Positions 7,932 through 16,384 of a stretch of DNA of 64,000 bases are shown here, piece after piece; position 1 is the first letter of the stretch; each line of letters opens with the position of its first letter. The notes beneath the pieces were generated by a model that was not told the DNA's origin, did not search any database, and saw only the letters and a program-made list of their open reading frames with translations. Location: positions 71,835-135,834 of the forward strand of contig JAFXYF010000005.1 in NCBI GenBank assembly GCA_017541885.1, in the 5' to 3' direction. The stretch is from Bacilli bacterium. GTDB lineage: Bacteria; Bacillota_I; Bacilli_A; RF39; UBA660. The translations under genes and the position numbers were made by a program.

Positions 7932-8535
7932 TAAAGGATTTGGAAGAACAGAAGTTATGATTATATTAGTACTTGCTTTAGTTTTATTTGCTGGTGGTGC
8001 TTATATGATTTTAGGTGGTGCTAATAATCAAAAGTTTACTACAATGAAAGAAAATGGTTGGAATTTTTCAAAGACAGTTGCAACTAATATTTCTTCATTT
8101 CATTATTCTCAAACAGTATATTTAGAAGAAGCAATGGATGAAGGTTTATTTAAGGATATGAAGAATCCTTTTGGTAAAGGTAATTGTGATGGTTCAGAGT
8201 CTAGAATAGATACAATTGATGGTAAACCTTATGTTACATTTAAGTGTGGTGAATATCTAATTGATAAATCTACTTTTGATGATAGAACTATTATTCCTAT
8301 CTATAAAGTAAGTGATTGGACAGAAGAAAAACCTGAAGGAGATAATGTAGAAGAAAGAGTTCTATATAACTGTTTAGATGGTGGAAAAGAACTATTTGAT
8401 AAATATAATGAAGAATTATATATGGTTTATCTATATAATAAAGAGTTTGGAGAAGATGCATATTTCTCTAAAGATATGACTATGTGTGAGGTAGTTACTA
8501 AAACATTCTATCGTACTAAAGAAGAAGTAAAATAA
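7921..8535 (+). CDS. Prepilin-like membrane protein
   Basis: 204 residues from the ATG at 7921, with AAGGG 5 bp upstream. A GTG at 7915 directly abuts that site and is less likely. The N-terminus reads NNKGFGRTEVMIILVLALVL: a basic leader, Gly then Phe, and Glu at +5, then a hydrophobic helix. This is the class III signal of type IV pilins and pseudopilins, normally cut by a prepilin peptidase. The mature part has four or five Cys residues (NCDG, FKCGEY, LYNCLDG, MTMCEV) and no pilin family domain that I recognise. It overlaps ezrA by 11 bp. No peptidase or pilus ATPase is in the window. Confidence 0.72.
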   Translation: MRNNKGFGRTEVMIILVLALVLFAGGAYMILGGANNQKFTTMKENGWNFSKTVATNISSFHYSQTVYLEEAMDEGLFKDMKNPFGKGNCDGSESRIDTIDGKPYVTFKCGEYLIDKSTFDDRTIIPIYKVSDWTEEKPEGDNVEERVLYNCLDGGKELFDKYNEELYMVYLYNKEFGEDAYFSKDMTMCEVVTKTFYRTKEEVK

Positions 8536-8559
8536 ATAAGTCGAAAGACTTATTTTTTT
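8535..8559 (+). terminator. Terminator after the ezrA operon
   Basis: AATAAGTC-GAAA-GACTTATT stem with a stable GAAA tetraloop, then T residues. Confidence 0.9.
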
Positions 8560-8610
8560 ATAGATATTTTTAACTTAATATGATAAAATATGCATGTTGG
8601 AGGGGTACTT

Positions 8611-9795
8611 ATGAACCGAGTTATATTAATAAAATATGGAGAGTTATCTACTAAGAAAGGTAATCGTAATTTCTTTATTAATACATTACATAGATCAGTT
8701 GTTTCTAAATTAAAGAATTATAATGTATCAATTCATAAAGATAGAGCTAGAATGACTGTTATGTTTGATGATAAAGATTTAGATGATATAAAGAGTATTA
8801 TTGATAAGATATTTGGTATTCATACTTATCATATTGCGACTGTATGTGAATCAGAGGATACTTCAATACAAGAGACATTATTAGAAGTAATTAGAAAAGA
8901 AACTTTTAATACTTTTAAAATTGATGTTAGACGTAGTAATAAGAATTTCCCTATTCATAGTCAAGATTATAATAGAGTATTAGGTGGATTATTACTTAAG
9001 AATATAGATGGGATCAAAGTAGATGTACATAATCCTGACTTATGGATTAATGTAGAGATAAGAGATGATCATACTTATATCTATTACAATTCATATGAAG
9101 GTTCTGGAGGATATCCTGTAGGAACTCAAGCTAAGGGTATGTTAATGCTTAGTGGAGGTATTGATTCACCTGTTGCTGGATATTTAGCAATGAAGAGAGG
9201 AGTAGAACTTGAAGCAGTATATTTTGAGGCTGTTCCTCATACTAGTTTAGAGGCTCGTGAGAAAGTTGTCTCTTTATGTAAAAAATTATCAAGTTATACT
9301 GACAAGATTAATTTACATGTTGTAAATTTTACTCCAATACAAGAGTCTATTTATAAGTATTGTAGAGATGATTATTGTATTACTATTATGCGTAGAATGA
9401 TGTATCGAATAATGGAGAAAATTGCTAAGAAATATCATGGATTAGTTATTGTTAATGGTGAGAGTATTGGACAAGTTGCTTCTCAAACATTGACTAGTAT
9501 GTCTGTAATTAATGGGGTTACTAATATGCCTGTAATACGTCCTGTTGCGTGTTTAGATAAATTAGAGATAATTGATATAGCTCGTAAAATTGACACGTAT
9601 GAGACAAGTATTTTACCTTATGAAGATTGTTGTACAGTGTTTGTACCTAGACATCCTGTAATAAATCCTAAGGAAGATATTTGTGTTAAAGAAGAAGAAA
9701 GATTTGATTATATGCCAATGCTAGATGAAGCAGTAGAATCTTTAAATACAATTGTTGTAACAAGTGATGATAAAGAATACAGTGATATTTTATAG
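8611..9795 (+). CDS. thiI: tRNA 4-thiouridine synthase ThiI
   Basis: 394 residues from the ATG at 8611 (GGAGGGG 6 bp upstream; the in-frame ATG at 8590 lies before that site). The order is an N-terminal ferredoxin-like plus THUMP region, then a PP-loop adenylase domain with SGGIDSPVAGYLAMKRG, then GESIGQVASQTLTSM and YEDCCTVFVPRHP. There is no C-terminal rhodanese domain, as in Bacillus ThiI, so sulfur should come directly from a cysteine desulfurase. It makes s4U at position 8 of tRNA. The sufS-type gene at 55.7 kb is one possible sulfur donor. It ends upstream of the SASP gene with no clear terminator between them. Confidence 0.96.
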   Translation: MNRVILIKYGELSTKKGNRNFFINTLHRSVVSKLKNYNVSIHKDRARMTVMFDDKDLDDIKSIIDKIFGIHTYHIATVCESEDTSIQETLLEVIRKETFNTFKIDVRRSNKNFPIHSQDYNRVLGGLLLKNIDGIKVDVHNPDLWINVEIRDDHTYIYYNSYEGSGGYPVGTQAKGMLMLSGGIDSPVAGYLAMKRGVELEAVYFEAVPHTSLEAREKVVSLCKKLSSYTDKINLHVVNFTPIQESIYKYCRDDYCITIMRRMMYRIMEKIAKKYHGLVIVNGESIGQVASQTLTSMSVINGVTNMPVIRPVACLDKLEIIDIARKIDTYETSILPYEDCCTVFVPRHPVINPKEDICVKEEERFDYMPMLDEAVESLNTIVVTSDDKEYSDIL

Positions 9796-9842
9796 TATAA
9801 ATTAATGATTTACTTCCAAACTAATACTAGGAGGTGAATCAA

Positions 9843-10058
9843 ATGCCAAAGAAAAATAATGCTTCTATGAAAGTTAAGACACCTGGAGCAAAAAAATCAG
9901 TAGAAAACATGAAGTATGAAATTGCTAATGAATTTGGTGTTAATTTAGGAGCAACTGCTTCTAGCCGTGATAATGGTATCGTTGGTGGTGAAATGACTAA
10001 AAGATTAGTTGCTAATGCTAAAGGTAAGAAAAAACGTAAATCTAAAAAAAGTAATTAA
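9843..10058 (+). CDS. Alpha/beta-type small acid-soluble spore protein
   Basis: 71 residues from the ATG at 9843, which sits 9 bp after AGGAGGTG; the GTG at 9834 is part of that site. The core MKYEIANEFGVNLGA...SRDNGIVGGEMTKRLV is the alpha/beta SASP signature, including the EIA-x-E site that the Gpr protease cleaves at germination. SASPs coat spore DNA and protect it from UV and heat. The core is flanked by unusually basic ends: MPKKNNASMKVKTPGAKK in front and a Lys/Arg-rich tail, GKKKRKSKKSN, behind. It is followed by a strong terminator. In B. subtilis such genes are sigma-G dependent; no convincing sigma-G site is visible here. Confidence 0.93.
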   Translation: MPKKNNASMKVKTPGAKKSVENMKYEIANEFGVNLGATASSRDNGIVGGEMTKRLVANAKGKKKRKSKKSN

Positions 10059-10060
10059 TA

Positions 10061-10089
10061 AAAAAAGATAGATTTTATCTATCTTTTTT
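10061..10089 (+). terminator. Terminator after the SASP gene
   Basis: AAAAAAGATAGAT and ATCTATCTTTTTT form a 13-bp symmetric stem around TTT. It could act in both directions. Confidence 0.9.
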
Positions 10090-10158
10090 CTTTGGCTTTT
10101 ATTGCTTTTTTTAGGTTTTTGTGGTACTTTAAGTGTGTTACGAAAAGGAGATGTATGT

Positions 10159-11358
10159 ATGAAATTTTTATGTGTTAATGCTGGTAGTAGTTCTTTAAAA
10201 TTTCAATTATTTGAAATGCCTGAAGAAAAAGTTATAATCAGTGGTTATATTGAAAAAATTGGTTTTCCTGATTCATTTTGGAATACTAAAATTAATGGAG
10301 AAAAAATAAGAGGAGAAAAATACTTACAAAATCATACTGAAGCTGTTGATGTTATGTTAGAAGAAATTTTAAAATACAAAGCAGTTGAAGCTTTAGATGA
10401 AATTAAAGGTATTGGACATAGAGTACTTCATGGTGGAGAAAAATATAGTGATTCAGTATTTATTGATGATCAAGTTGTACAAGATATTAAAGATTTAACT
10501 AAACTTGGACCTCTTCATCATCCTGGAAATTTAGCAGGAATTGAAGCTATGCAAAAAGCTTTACCTGGTGTTCCAAATGTTGCAGTTTTTGATACTGCTT
10601 TCCATCAAACTATGCCTCCAGTAAATTATATGTATCCAGTTCCATATGAATGGTATGAAAAATATGGAGTACGTAAATATGGATTCCATGGAACAAGTCA
10701 TAAGTATATTACTGAGACTATGAAGAAAATGTTAGGTAAAGATGATGTTAACCTAATCATTTGTCACGTAGGTAGTGGTGCTTCTATTAGTTGTATTAAA
10801 GATGGTAAATGTTTTGATACTACTATGGGTCTTACTCCGCTTGATGGATTAATGATGGGTACTCGTTGTGGTTCTATCGATCCTTCAATTATTGAATATG
10901 TTTGTAAAGAAACTGGTAAGAGTGTATCAGAAATTACAAATGATTTAAATAAGAAGAGTGGATTAATGGGTATCTGTGGATTTAATGATAATAGAGATGT
11001 TGAGAAAGCTATCGCTAATGGTGATGAAAGAGCTAAACTAGCACTTGATATGTATGTAGATATTATCAATAGATATATTGCAGAATATTATATTGAATTA
11101 GATGGTAATGTTGATGCAATGGTTATGACTGCTGGAGTTCTTGAAAATGGTAGTGAAACAAGAGAAGCTATTCTTACTAAATTAAAACCAATTGGTATTG
11201 AACTTAATAAAGAAGTTAATGATAGAATTGCTGGATTTAAAGAGATTCATGAAGGATGCATTACTACTCCTGAATCTAAGATCCCAGTATATGTAGTACC
11301 TACTAATGAAGAAATTATGATTATTAGAGATACTTATAAATTAGTTAGTCAACAATAA
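10159..11358 (+). CDS. ackA: Acetate kinase, copy 1 (divergent)
   Basis: 399 residues from the ATG at 10159, behind AAAAGGAG. It is an ASKHA-fold kinase with NAGSSSLKF at the N-terminus, GHRVLHGGEKYS, FDTAFHQTMPP, KYGFHGTSHKY and PTNEEIMI at the C-terminus. It interconverts acetate plus ATP and acetyl phosphate. Compared with the copy at 13.6 kb, the nucleotide-site loop reads CHVGSGAS instead of HxGNG, and GTRCGSIDP replaces GTRSGDxDP, so two usually invariant positions differ. The active-site Arg of GTR is kept. It is a single-gene unit with its own terminator. It may have altered substrate preference. Confidence 0.93.
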   Translation: MKFLCVNAGSSSLKFQLFEMPEEKVIISGYIEKIGFPDSFWNTKINGEKIRGEKYLQNHTEAVDVMLEEILKYKAVEALDEIKGIGHRVLHGGEKYSDSVFIDDQVVQDIKDLTKLGPLHHPGNLAGIEAMQKALPGVPNVAVFDTAFHQTMPPVNYMYPVPYEWYEKYGVRKYGFHGTSHKYITETMKKMLGKDDVNLIICHVGSGASISCIKDGKCFDTTMGLTPLDGLMMGTRCGSIDPSIIEYVCKETGKSVSEITNDLNKKSGLMGICGFNDNRDVEKAIANGDERAKLALDMYVDIINRYIAEYYIELDGNVDAMVMTAGVLENGSETREAILTKLKPIGIELNKEVNDRIAGFKEIHEGCITTPESKIPVYVVPTNEEIMIIRDTYKLVSQQ

Positions 11359-11359
11359 T

Positions 11360-11383
11360 AAAAAGCTCGAAAGGGCTTTTTTT
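11360..11383 (+). terminator. Terminator after ackA copy 1
   Basis: AAAAAGC pairs with GCTTTTT around TCGAAAGG, followed by T residues; a rather short stem. Confidence 0.7.
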
Positions 11384-11466
11384 CTTTGTAAATTTACGAT
11401 TTTATAAGACTTTTCTCGTTGACTTTATACTTTTATAATTATTTAATTATAATAGAGGTGAAATAT

Positions 11467-12483
11467 ATGGCAAACATACTTGTAACAGCTGCATTACTTC
11501 CTATTATTGCATTATGTTTCTTTATTTATACAAAAGATAAGACTTCTGAACCTAAAGGGTTACTTGCACTTATTTTCTTTTTAGGGTTGTTTTCTGTTGT
11601 TCCTGTAGTAGTATGTGAGCTTGTATTTGACTATGTTTTTCCTGAGAAAAGTGTTTCTGGCTTTATTCTAACTTTTATACATACTTTCTTTGGAGTAGCT
11701 CTTATTGAAGAATTTTTTAAATGGTTAATTACTAAATTTATTGGTTATAATAATAAAGAATTTGATGAAGTATTTGATGTTATTGTCTATGCAGTATTTG
11801 CATCACTTGGATTTGCTTGTTTTGAGAATGTTTTATATGTACTTCAACTTGGTCTAGTAAATGCTATATTTAGAGCATTACTTGCAGTTCCTGGACATAC
11901 TTGTTTTGCTATTTCTATGGGTTATTTCTTTTCAAAAGCTAAAGTTGGACAAATTAATGGTAATAAAAAAATATATCATAAAAATTTAATATTAAGTTTT
12001 CTTGCACCTATTTTCTTACATACTATGTATGATTCATTATTATTCATTGTTGGTGACAATTTAGAAACTTCTGCATTATTACAATTAGTTCCATTTTTGA
12101 TATTCTATATAATTATGGTAATTGTTTGTTTTATTACTGTTGATAAGGTTGCTAGAGTACAACAAAACTTAACTACTAATATTGAAAATGGAAGTATTGC
12201 GGTTAGTAATCAAGGATATATTTATTATAATGCTCCTACTAATCCTGTAACTGTTCCTGAGACTGTACCTGAAACAGTTCCTGATACGACTCCAGTGGAA
12301 GTATTAGATGAGAATGGTAATGGAGTATTTCCTGATAAACCTGTTGAAATACCTACTACTCCTAAAACTACTGCTCCTGTTGTATCTCAAGAGAAAGTGG
12401 AAATTCCTCATGTATGTTTAGTTTGTGGTAGAGCTATTTATAATGAGAATTATTGTCCTAGATGTGGATTTAAACTAAAATAA
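11467..12483 (+). CDS. prsW: PrsW-type intramembrane protease with C-terminal zinc ribbon
   Basis: 338 residues from the ATG at 11467, preceded by GAGGTGAA. About eight membrane helices carry the PrsW/CAAX-type glutamic protease motifs: ALIEEFFKWL (EExxK), ACFENVLYV (FENxxY), VPGHTCFAI and FLHTMYDSL (HxxxD). A Pro/Thr/Val-rich linker with repeated PETVP leads to a C-terminal zinc ribbon, CLVCGRAI...YCPRCGFKLK. PrsW in Bacillus makes the first cut in the anti-sigma factor RsiW. The added zinc ribbon is not part of the classical enzyme. No sigma/anti-sigma pair is adjacent, so the substrate is unknown. Confidence 0.88.
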   Translation: MANILVTAALLPIIALCFFIYTKDKTSEPKGLLALIFFLGLFSVVPVVVCELVFDYVFPEKSVSGFILTFIHTFFGVALIEEFFKWLITKFIGYNNKEFDEVFDVIVYAVFASLGFACFENVLYVLQLGLVNAIFRALLAVPGHTCFAISMGYFFSKAKVGQINGNKKIYHKNLILSFLAPIFLHTMYDSLLFIVGDNLETSALLQLVPFLIFYIIMVIVCFITVDKVARVQQNLTTNIENGSIAVSNQGYIYYNAPTNPVTVPETVPETVPDTTPVEVLDENGNGVFPDKPVEIPTTPKTTAPVVSQEKVEIPHVCLVCGRAIYNENYCPRCGFKLK

Positions 12484-12504
12484 AGTAGCAATTGCTACTT
12501 TTTT
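12483..12504 (+). terminator. Terminator after prsW
   Basis: AAGTAGCAATTGCTACTT palindrome followed by T residues; it begins at the stop codon. Confidence 0.85.
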
Positions 12505-12542
12505 GTTTTATAATTATGTTAGTAAGATATAGGAGGTGCTCT

Positions 12543-13547
12543 ATGAAAAAAAGAAAGAAAACATTAATATTTGGAATAGTACTATTATTCATATTTTTAG
12601 GAATAGGTTATGCTTATTTAACTACAACGCTTTCTATTAATGGGGTTACTGATGTAGATGCAAATAACTGGGATGTTTATTTTGATAATGTTAATGTAAC
12701 AACTGGATCTGTTACTGGAGAACAAGAAATAGAAGCTCCAACAATAACAAGTGATACAGAAGTAGAATATCATATAAGACTTAAAGAACCCGGAGAATTT
12801 TATGAGTTTACTATTGATGCGAAGAATGATGGTACAATTGATGCAATGATTGAGACTATTACTAAAAAAGTAAATGGTGGAACAACAATACCTGCATATT
12901 TAAATTATACTATTACTTATGTAGATAATTTACCTGTTTCGGAAAATCATTTACTTGCACATGAATCACTTGAAACATATAAGGTAAGAGTAGAATATAG
13001 AAGTGATATTAATCCGAGTGACTTACCATCAACAGCGCAATCACTAACTTTATCATTTGGAGTAGAGTATGTACAGTCTAATAGCAATGCTTATGCTGTA
13101 GGAGATTCAACAACAGTTTATTCAATAAGCAATATTGAAAGTCAGGAGGGCTCTTCTATTCCTAGTGGAATCACACTTTATTCGACAGCAGCAGAGGTAA
13201 GAGCAGCATCTTCTAATAGCCCACTATATTTAAAACATATTATTAACAATAGAAAAATAGTTGAGAGTTACGTAGAATTTGTAGTAACTCCTGAAATGGT
13301 GAGTGCACATCCAGAAATGACTGCTGGGACTTATTCTGTAAGGGGAGTAGGTTCACCACATTCACCTTATAATATTGCTATTTTAAATGAAGCATTCGAT
13401 GCATCTAATTGTTTTGATAGTTCTGTTTATTTTTGCGCTATTTCTGGGCTTGCTGTAGGTGTTGATTATGATGGAAATGTTTATGCATATAATGATGATT
13501 GGTCATGTGAAGTTTATGCAGATGGTAGTTCATATTGTGAGCAATAA
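12543..13547 (+). CDS. Exported camelysin/TasA-like protein
   Basis: 334 residues from the ATG at 12543 (AGGAGGTG upstream). A basic start (KKRKKT) and a hydrophobic stretch ending GIGYAYLTTTLSINGVTDV look like the signal of camelysin/TasA-type proteins handled by SipW-like peptidases. The next 170 residues are beta-rich with a DUF-like layout (NWDVYFDNVNV, EYHIRL, YEFTIDAKNDGTIDAMI). The C-terminal third is different, with four Cys (NCFD, YFCAI, WSCEV, SYCEQ) and a pseudopilin-like finish. It is exported, with role unknown; TasA homologues form biofilm or spore-associated fibres. Terminators on both sides make it monocistronic. Confidence 0.68.
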   Translation: MKKRKKTLIFGIVLLFIFLGIGYAYLTTTLSINGVTDVDANNWDVYFDNVNVTTGSVTGEQEIEAPTITSDTEVEYHIRLKEPGEFYEFTIDAKNDGTIDAMIETITKKVNGGTTIPAYLNYTITYVDNLPVSENHLLAHESLETYKVRVEYRSDINPSDLPSTAQSLTLSFGVEYVQSNSNAYAVGDSTTVYSISNIESQEGSSIPSGITLYSTAAEVRAASSNSPLYLKHIINNRKIVESYVEFVVTPEMVSAHPEMTAGTYSVRGVGSPHSPYNIAILNEAFDASNCFDSSVYFCAISGLAVGVDYDGNVYAYNDDWSCEVYADGSSYCEQ

Positions 13548-13565
13548 TTTTGTTAATTGAATAAT

Positions 13566-13590
13566 AAAAGTAGTTAAAAGCTACTTTTTT
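13566..13590 (+). terminator. Terminator after the camelysin-like gene
   Basis: AAAAGTAG and CTACTTTT pair around a 7-nt loop, then T residues. Confidence 0.85.
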
Positions 13591-13642
13591 TATTATTTAA
13601 TTTATAGTATAATAGTTATATATTTAGGAGTGTGGTTACTAT

Positions 13643-14827
13643 ATGAAGATTATATCCATCAATTGTGGAAGCAGTTCCTTAAAGTTTAGTTTATTTGAAA
13701 TGCAAGATGAGAGTGTTTTAATATCTGGTAATTTTGAAAGAATTGGATCTGATGGTAGTTGTTATACAATTAAGTATAATGGACAAAAAATAACTGAAGA
13801 ATTACCATTGGAGACTCATACTGATGCAGTTAAAATACTTTTAGATAAATTAATTGCTTTAGAAGTAATTAGATCTTTAGATGAGATTAAAGGTGTAGGA
13901 CATAGAATTGTTCATGGAGGAAGTAAATATAGTGAGTCTTGCTTTGTTACTGATCAAGTAATGGCTGATATCGAAGTGTTTAAAGATTTTGCTCCTCTAC
14001 ATAATCCTGCTCATTTACTTGGAATTAAGGCTTTTAAAGAAGCTTTACCTGATGTACCAATGGTAGTTGTATTTGATACAGCTTTCCATCAAACTATGGA
14101 TGAAGTTACATATAGATATCCTGTTCCATATCATTGGTGTAATGATTATGGAGTTCGTAAATATGGAGCTCATGGAACTAGTCATAGATATATAGCTCAA
14201 ACTGTTAGAGATATATTAAAAAGAGATGACTTTAAATTAATTAGTTGTCATATTGGTAATGGTGGTTCTATTACAGCTATTAAAGATATGAAATGTGTTG
14301 ATACTAGTATGGGATTTACTCCTTTAGCTGGTATTATGATGGGTACTCGTTCTGGAGATGTTGATCCTTCTATTATTCCTTACATTATGGAAAAAGAGGG
14401 TAAAAATGCTAGTGAGGTTATTGATGATTTAAATAAGAACAGTGGCGTTTATGGAATGAGTGAATACAGTCATGATTTAAGAGATATAGTTTTAAAATGT
14501 GAAGAGGGAGATCCTAAAGCTATACTTGCTAGAGATAAATATGTTCAAAGAATTGTTGATTATATTGCTCAATATTATGTTCTTCTTGAGGGATGTGACT
14601 TGATAGTATTTACTGCTGGTGTAGGAGAAAATAATACAGCTATTAGAGAAGAAATTTGTAAGAAGTTAGCTTGTTTAGGAGTTGAACTTGATTTAGAGAA
14701 AAATAAGATTCGTGGAGAAGTAGCAGAAATTAGTTCTGATAAGTCTAAAATTGTTGTTTATACAATGCCAACTAATGAAGAATTAATGATTGCTAGAGAT
14801 ACATTAAATTTAATTAAGAATAGATAG
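13643..14827 (+). CDS. ackA: Acetate kinase, copy 2 (canonical)
   Basis: 394 residues. All expected motifs are present: NCGSSSLKFSLFE, GHRIVHGG, FDTAFHQTM, KYGAHGTSHRY, CHIGNGGSITAI, GTRSGDVDPS and PTNEELMIARDT. It is clearly paralogous to the gene at 10.2 kb but keeps the standard HxGNG and GTRSGD loops. It converts acetyl phosphate to acetate with ATP gain in mixed-acid fermentation. It is the first gene of a run with nrnA (10-bp gap), engB and a membrane protein. No phosphotransacetylase is in the window. Confidence 0.96.
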   Translation: MKIISINCGSSSLKFSLFEMQDESVLISGNFERIGSDGSCYTIKYNGQKITEELPLETHTDAVKILLDKLIALEVIRSLDEIKGVGHRIVHGGSKYSESCFVTDQVMADIEVFKDFAPLHNPAHLLGIKAFKEALPDVPMVVVFDTAFHQTMDEVTYRYPVPYHWCNDYGVRKYGAHGTSHRYIAQTVRDILKRDDFKLISCHIGNGGSITAIKDMKCVDTSMGFTPLAGIMMGTRSGDVDPSIIPYIMEKEGKNASEVIDDLNKNSGVYGMSEYSHDLRDIVLKCEEGDPKAILARDKYVQRIVDYIAQYYVLLEGCDLIVFTAGVGENNTAIREEICKKLACLGVELDLEKNKIRGEVAEISSDKSKIVVYTMPTNEELMIARDTLNLIKNR

Positions 14828-14837
14828 GAAATGATTC

Positions 14838-15773
14838 ATGTATAATGAAGTGGTTAGTAAAATAAAAGAGTTTGATACTATTGTTATTGCTAGACATATT
14901 GGAGTTGATCCTGATGCACTTTGTAGCCAATTAGCTTTAAGAGATGCAATTAAGTTAACATATCCTGATAAAAAGGTTTTAGCAATTGGTACTGGTAGTA
15001 GTAAATTCTTACATATTGGGAAGTTGGATCGATTAGAAAAATTAGAGAATGCTCTACTAATTATTACTGATACTCCTGATTTAAAAAGAGTAGATAGTAT
15101 GGATTTTTCTTGGGGAGCATATTCTATAAAAATAGATCATCATCCTTTTATTGAGAAGTTTTGTGATTTAGAAATTATTGATGATGAAAAATCATCTGCT
15201 TGTGAGATGATTTTAGATATGATTCTTACTACTGAATTAAAATGGGATAGTAATATTGCTGAACTTCTTTATATGGGAATTGTATCTGATTCTAATAGAT
15301 TCTTATTTGGATGTAGTTCTAATACATTTTTAGCTGTATCTAGACTATTAAATATGTATCCAATGGATTTGGGTAAGACTTATGAAAAACTTTATCTAAG
15401 ACCTTTAAATGAGGTTAGATTAGAAGGGTATATTTCATTAAATATGACTGTTACTCCTAACAAACTTGGATATATTGTAATTAGAGATGATGTTATTAAT
15501 CAATTTGGTGTAGATAGTGCATCTGCTGGAAATATGATTAATGACTTTAATCATATAAAAGAAGTAGTTGTTTGGGCAACTATTACTGAAGATATTAAAA
15601 ATGATCAATATCGTGTGTCTGTGCGTTCGCGTGGACCTGAAATTAATAAAGTGTGCGAAGCCCATCATGGTGGTGGACATAAATATGCATGTGGAGTTAA
15701 AGCAAAATCTTTAGATGATGCACTTGCAGTTATGAAAGATTTAGATGCTTTACTTGAAGAATATAATTCTTAG
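14838..15773 (+). CDS. nrnA: DHH/DHHA1 phosphoesterase, NrnA-like
   Basis: 311 residues. The DHH domain has HIGVDPDA (metal-binding HxxxDxD), ITDTPD, IDHHPF and GIVSDSNRF. The DHHA1 domain ends in the substrate loop HHGGGHKYACGV. NrnA-type enzymes degrade 2-5 nt RNA to mononucleotides and dephosphorylate pAp. Some relatives cleave cyclic dinucleotide products (pGpG, c-di-AMP), and this cannot be excluded. The start is preceded by AGGAAATGATTC, a weak ribosome site, so translation may depend on the upstream gene. Confidence 0.88.
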   Translation: MYNEVVSKIKEFDTIVIARHIGVDPDALCSQLALRDAIKLTYPDKKVLAIGTGSSKFLHIGKLDRLEKLENALLIITDTPDLKRVDSMDFSWGAYSIKIDHHPFIEKFCDLEIIDDEKSSACEMILDMILTTELKWDSNIAELLYMGIVSDSNRFLFGCSSNTFLAVSRLLNMYPMDLGKTYEKLYLRPLNEVRLEGYISLNMTVTPNKLGYIVIRDDVINQFGVDSASAGNMINDFNHIKEVVVWATITEDIKNDQYRVSVRSRGPEINKVCEAHHGGGHKYACGVKAKSLDDALAVMKDLDALLEEYNS

Positions 15774-15784
15774 AAGGTGATATA

Positions 15785-16369
15785 ATGGTAATCAAAGATG
15801 CGAGTTTAGATATTATTGCGACTCGTCGAAGTCAATATCCTGACGATGGTAAACCAGAATTTTTATTAGTAGGAAGAAGTAATGTTGGTAAGAGTAGTTT
15901 TATAAATGCTATTCTTTCTAGAAATAATCTTGCTTATATTTCATCTAAACCTGGAAAAACACAAACATTAAATTTCTATTCTGTTAATGATAAATTTTAC
16001 TTAATTGATGTTCCTGGATATGGATATGCAAGTACTGATAAAAAGACTCAAACTAAGTTTGGTTTAATGATTGAAGAATATCTTGAAAAAAGAGAAGAAT
16101 TAAAAAGAGTATTCTTACTAGTAGATTTTCGTCATACACCAACTGAAGATGATTTACTTATGTATAACTTTTTAAAGTATTATGATTTACCTGTTACAGT
16201 TATAGCAACTAAGGCGGATAAAGTAGGGGGAAGCAAGAAAGAAAAGAACTTAAAAGATATACTTCGTACAATGGATTTAGCAATGGGAGATGACTTAGTA
16301 GTTTTCTCTAGTGTTACTAAATTGGGAGTAAAAGAAGTTTTACAAAAGATTGAAGATTTAATTCAATAA
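15785..16369 (+). CDS. engB: Ribosome biogenesis GTPase YsxC/EngB
   Basis: 194 residues, typical length. G1 is GRSNVGKSS, G2 lies around the KPGKTQT stretch, G3 is DVPGYGYA and G4 is TKADK, all in order. It is a TRAFAC-class GTPase essential for 50S subunit assembly in Bacillus. The ribosome site AAGGTGATATA directly follows nrnA (11-bp gap). Confidence 0.96.
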   Translation: MVIKDASLDIIATRRSQYPDDGKPEFLLVGRSNVGKSSFINAILSRNNLAYISSKPGKTQTLNFYSVNDKFYLIDVPGYGYASTDKKTQTKFGLMIEEYLEKREELKRVFLLVDFRHTPTEDDLLMYNFLKYYDLPVTVIATKADKVGGSKKEKNLKDILRTMDLAMGDDLVVFSSVTKLGVKEVLQKIEDLIQ

Positions 16370-16384
16370 AAAGAGGTGGTTTTC

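Noticed and set aside
9785-9830. Sigma-G promoter for the SASP gene
   Set aside because: A GAATA -35-like box exists in the end of thiI, but the sequence at the right spacing matches CATnnTA at only three of five fixed positions.
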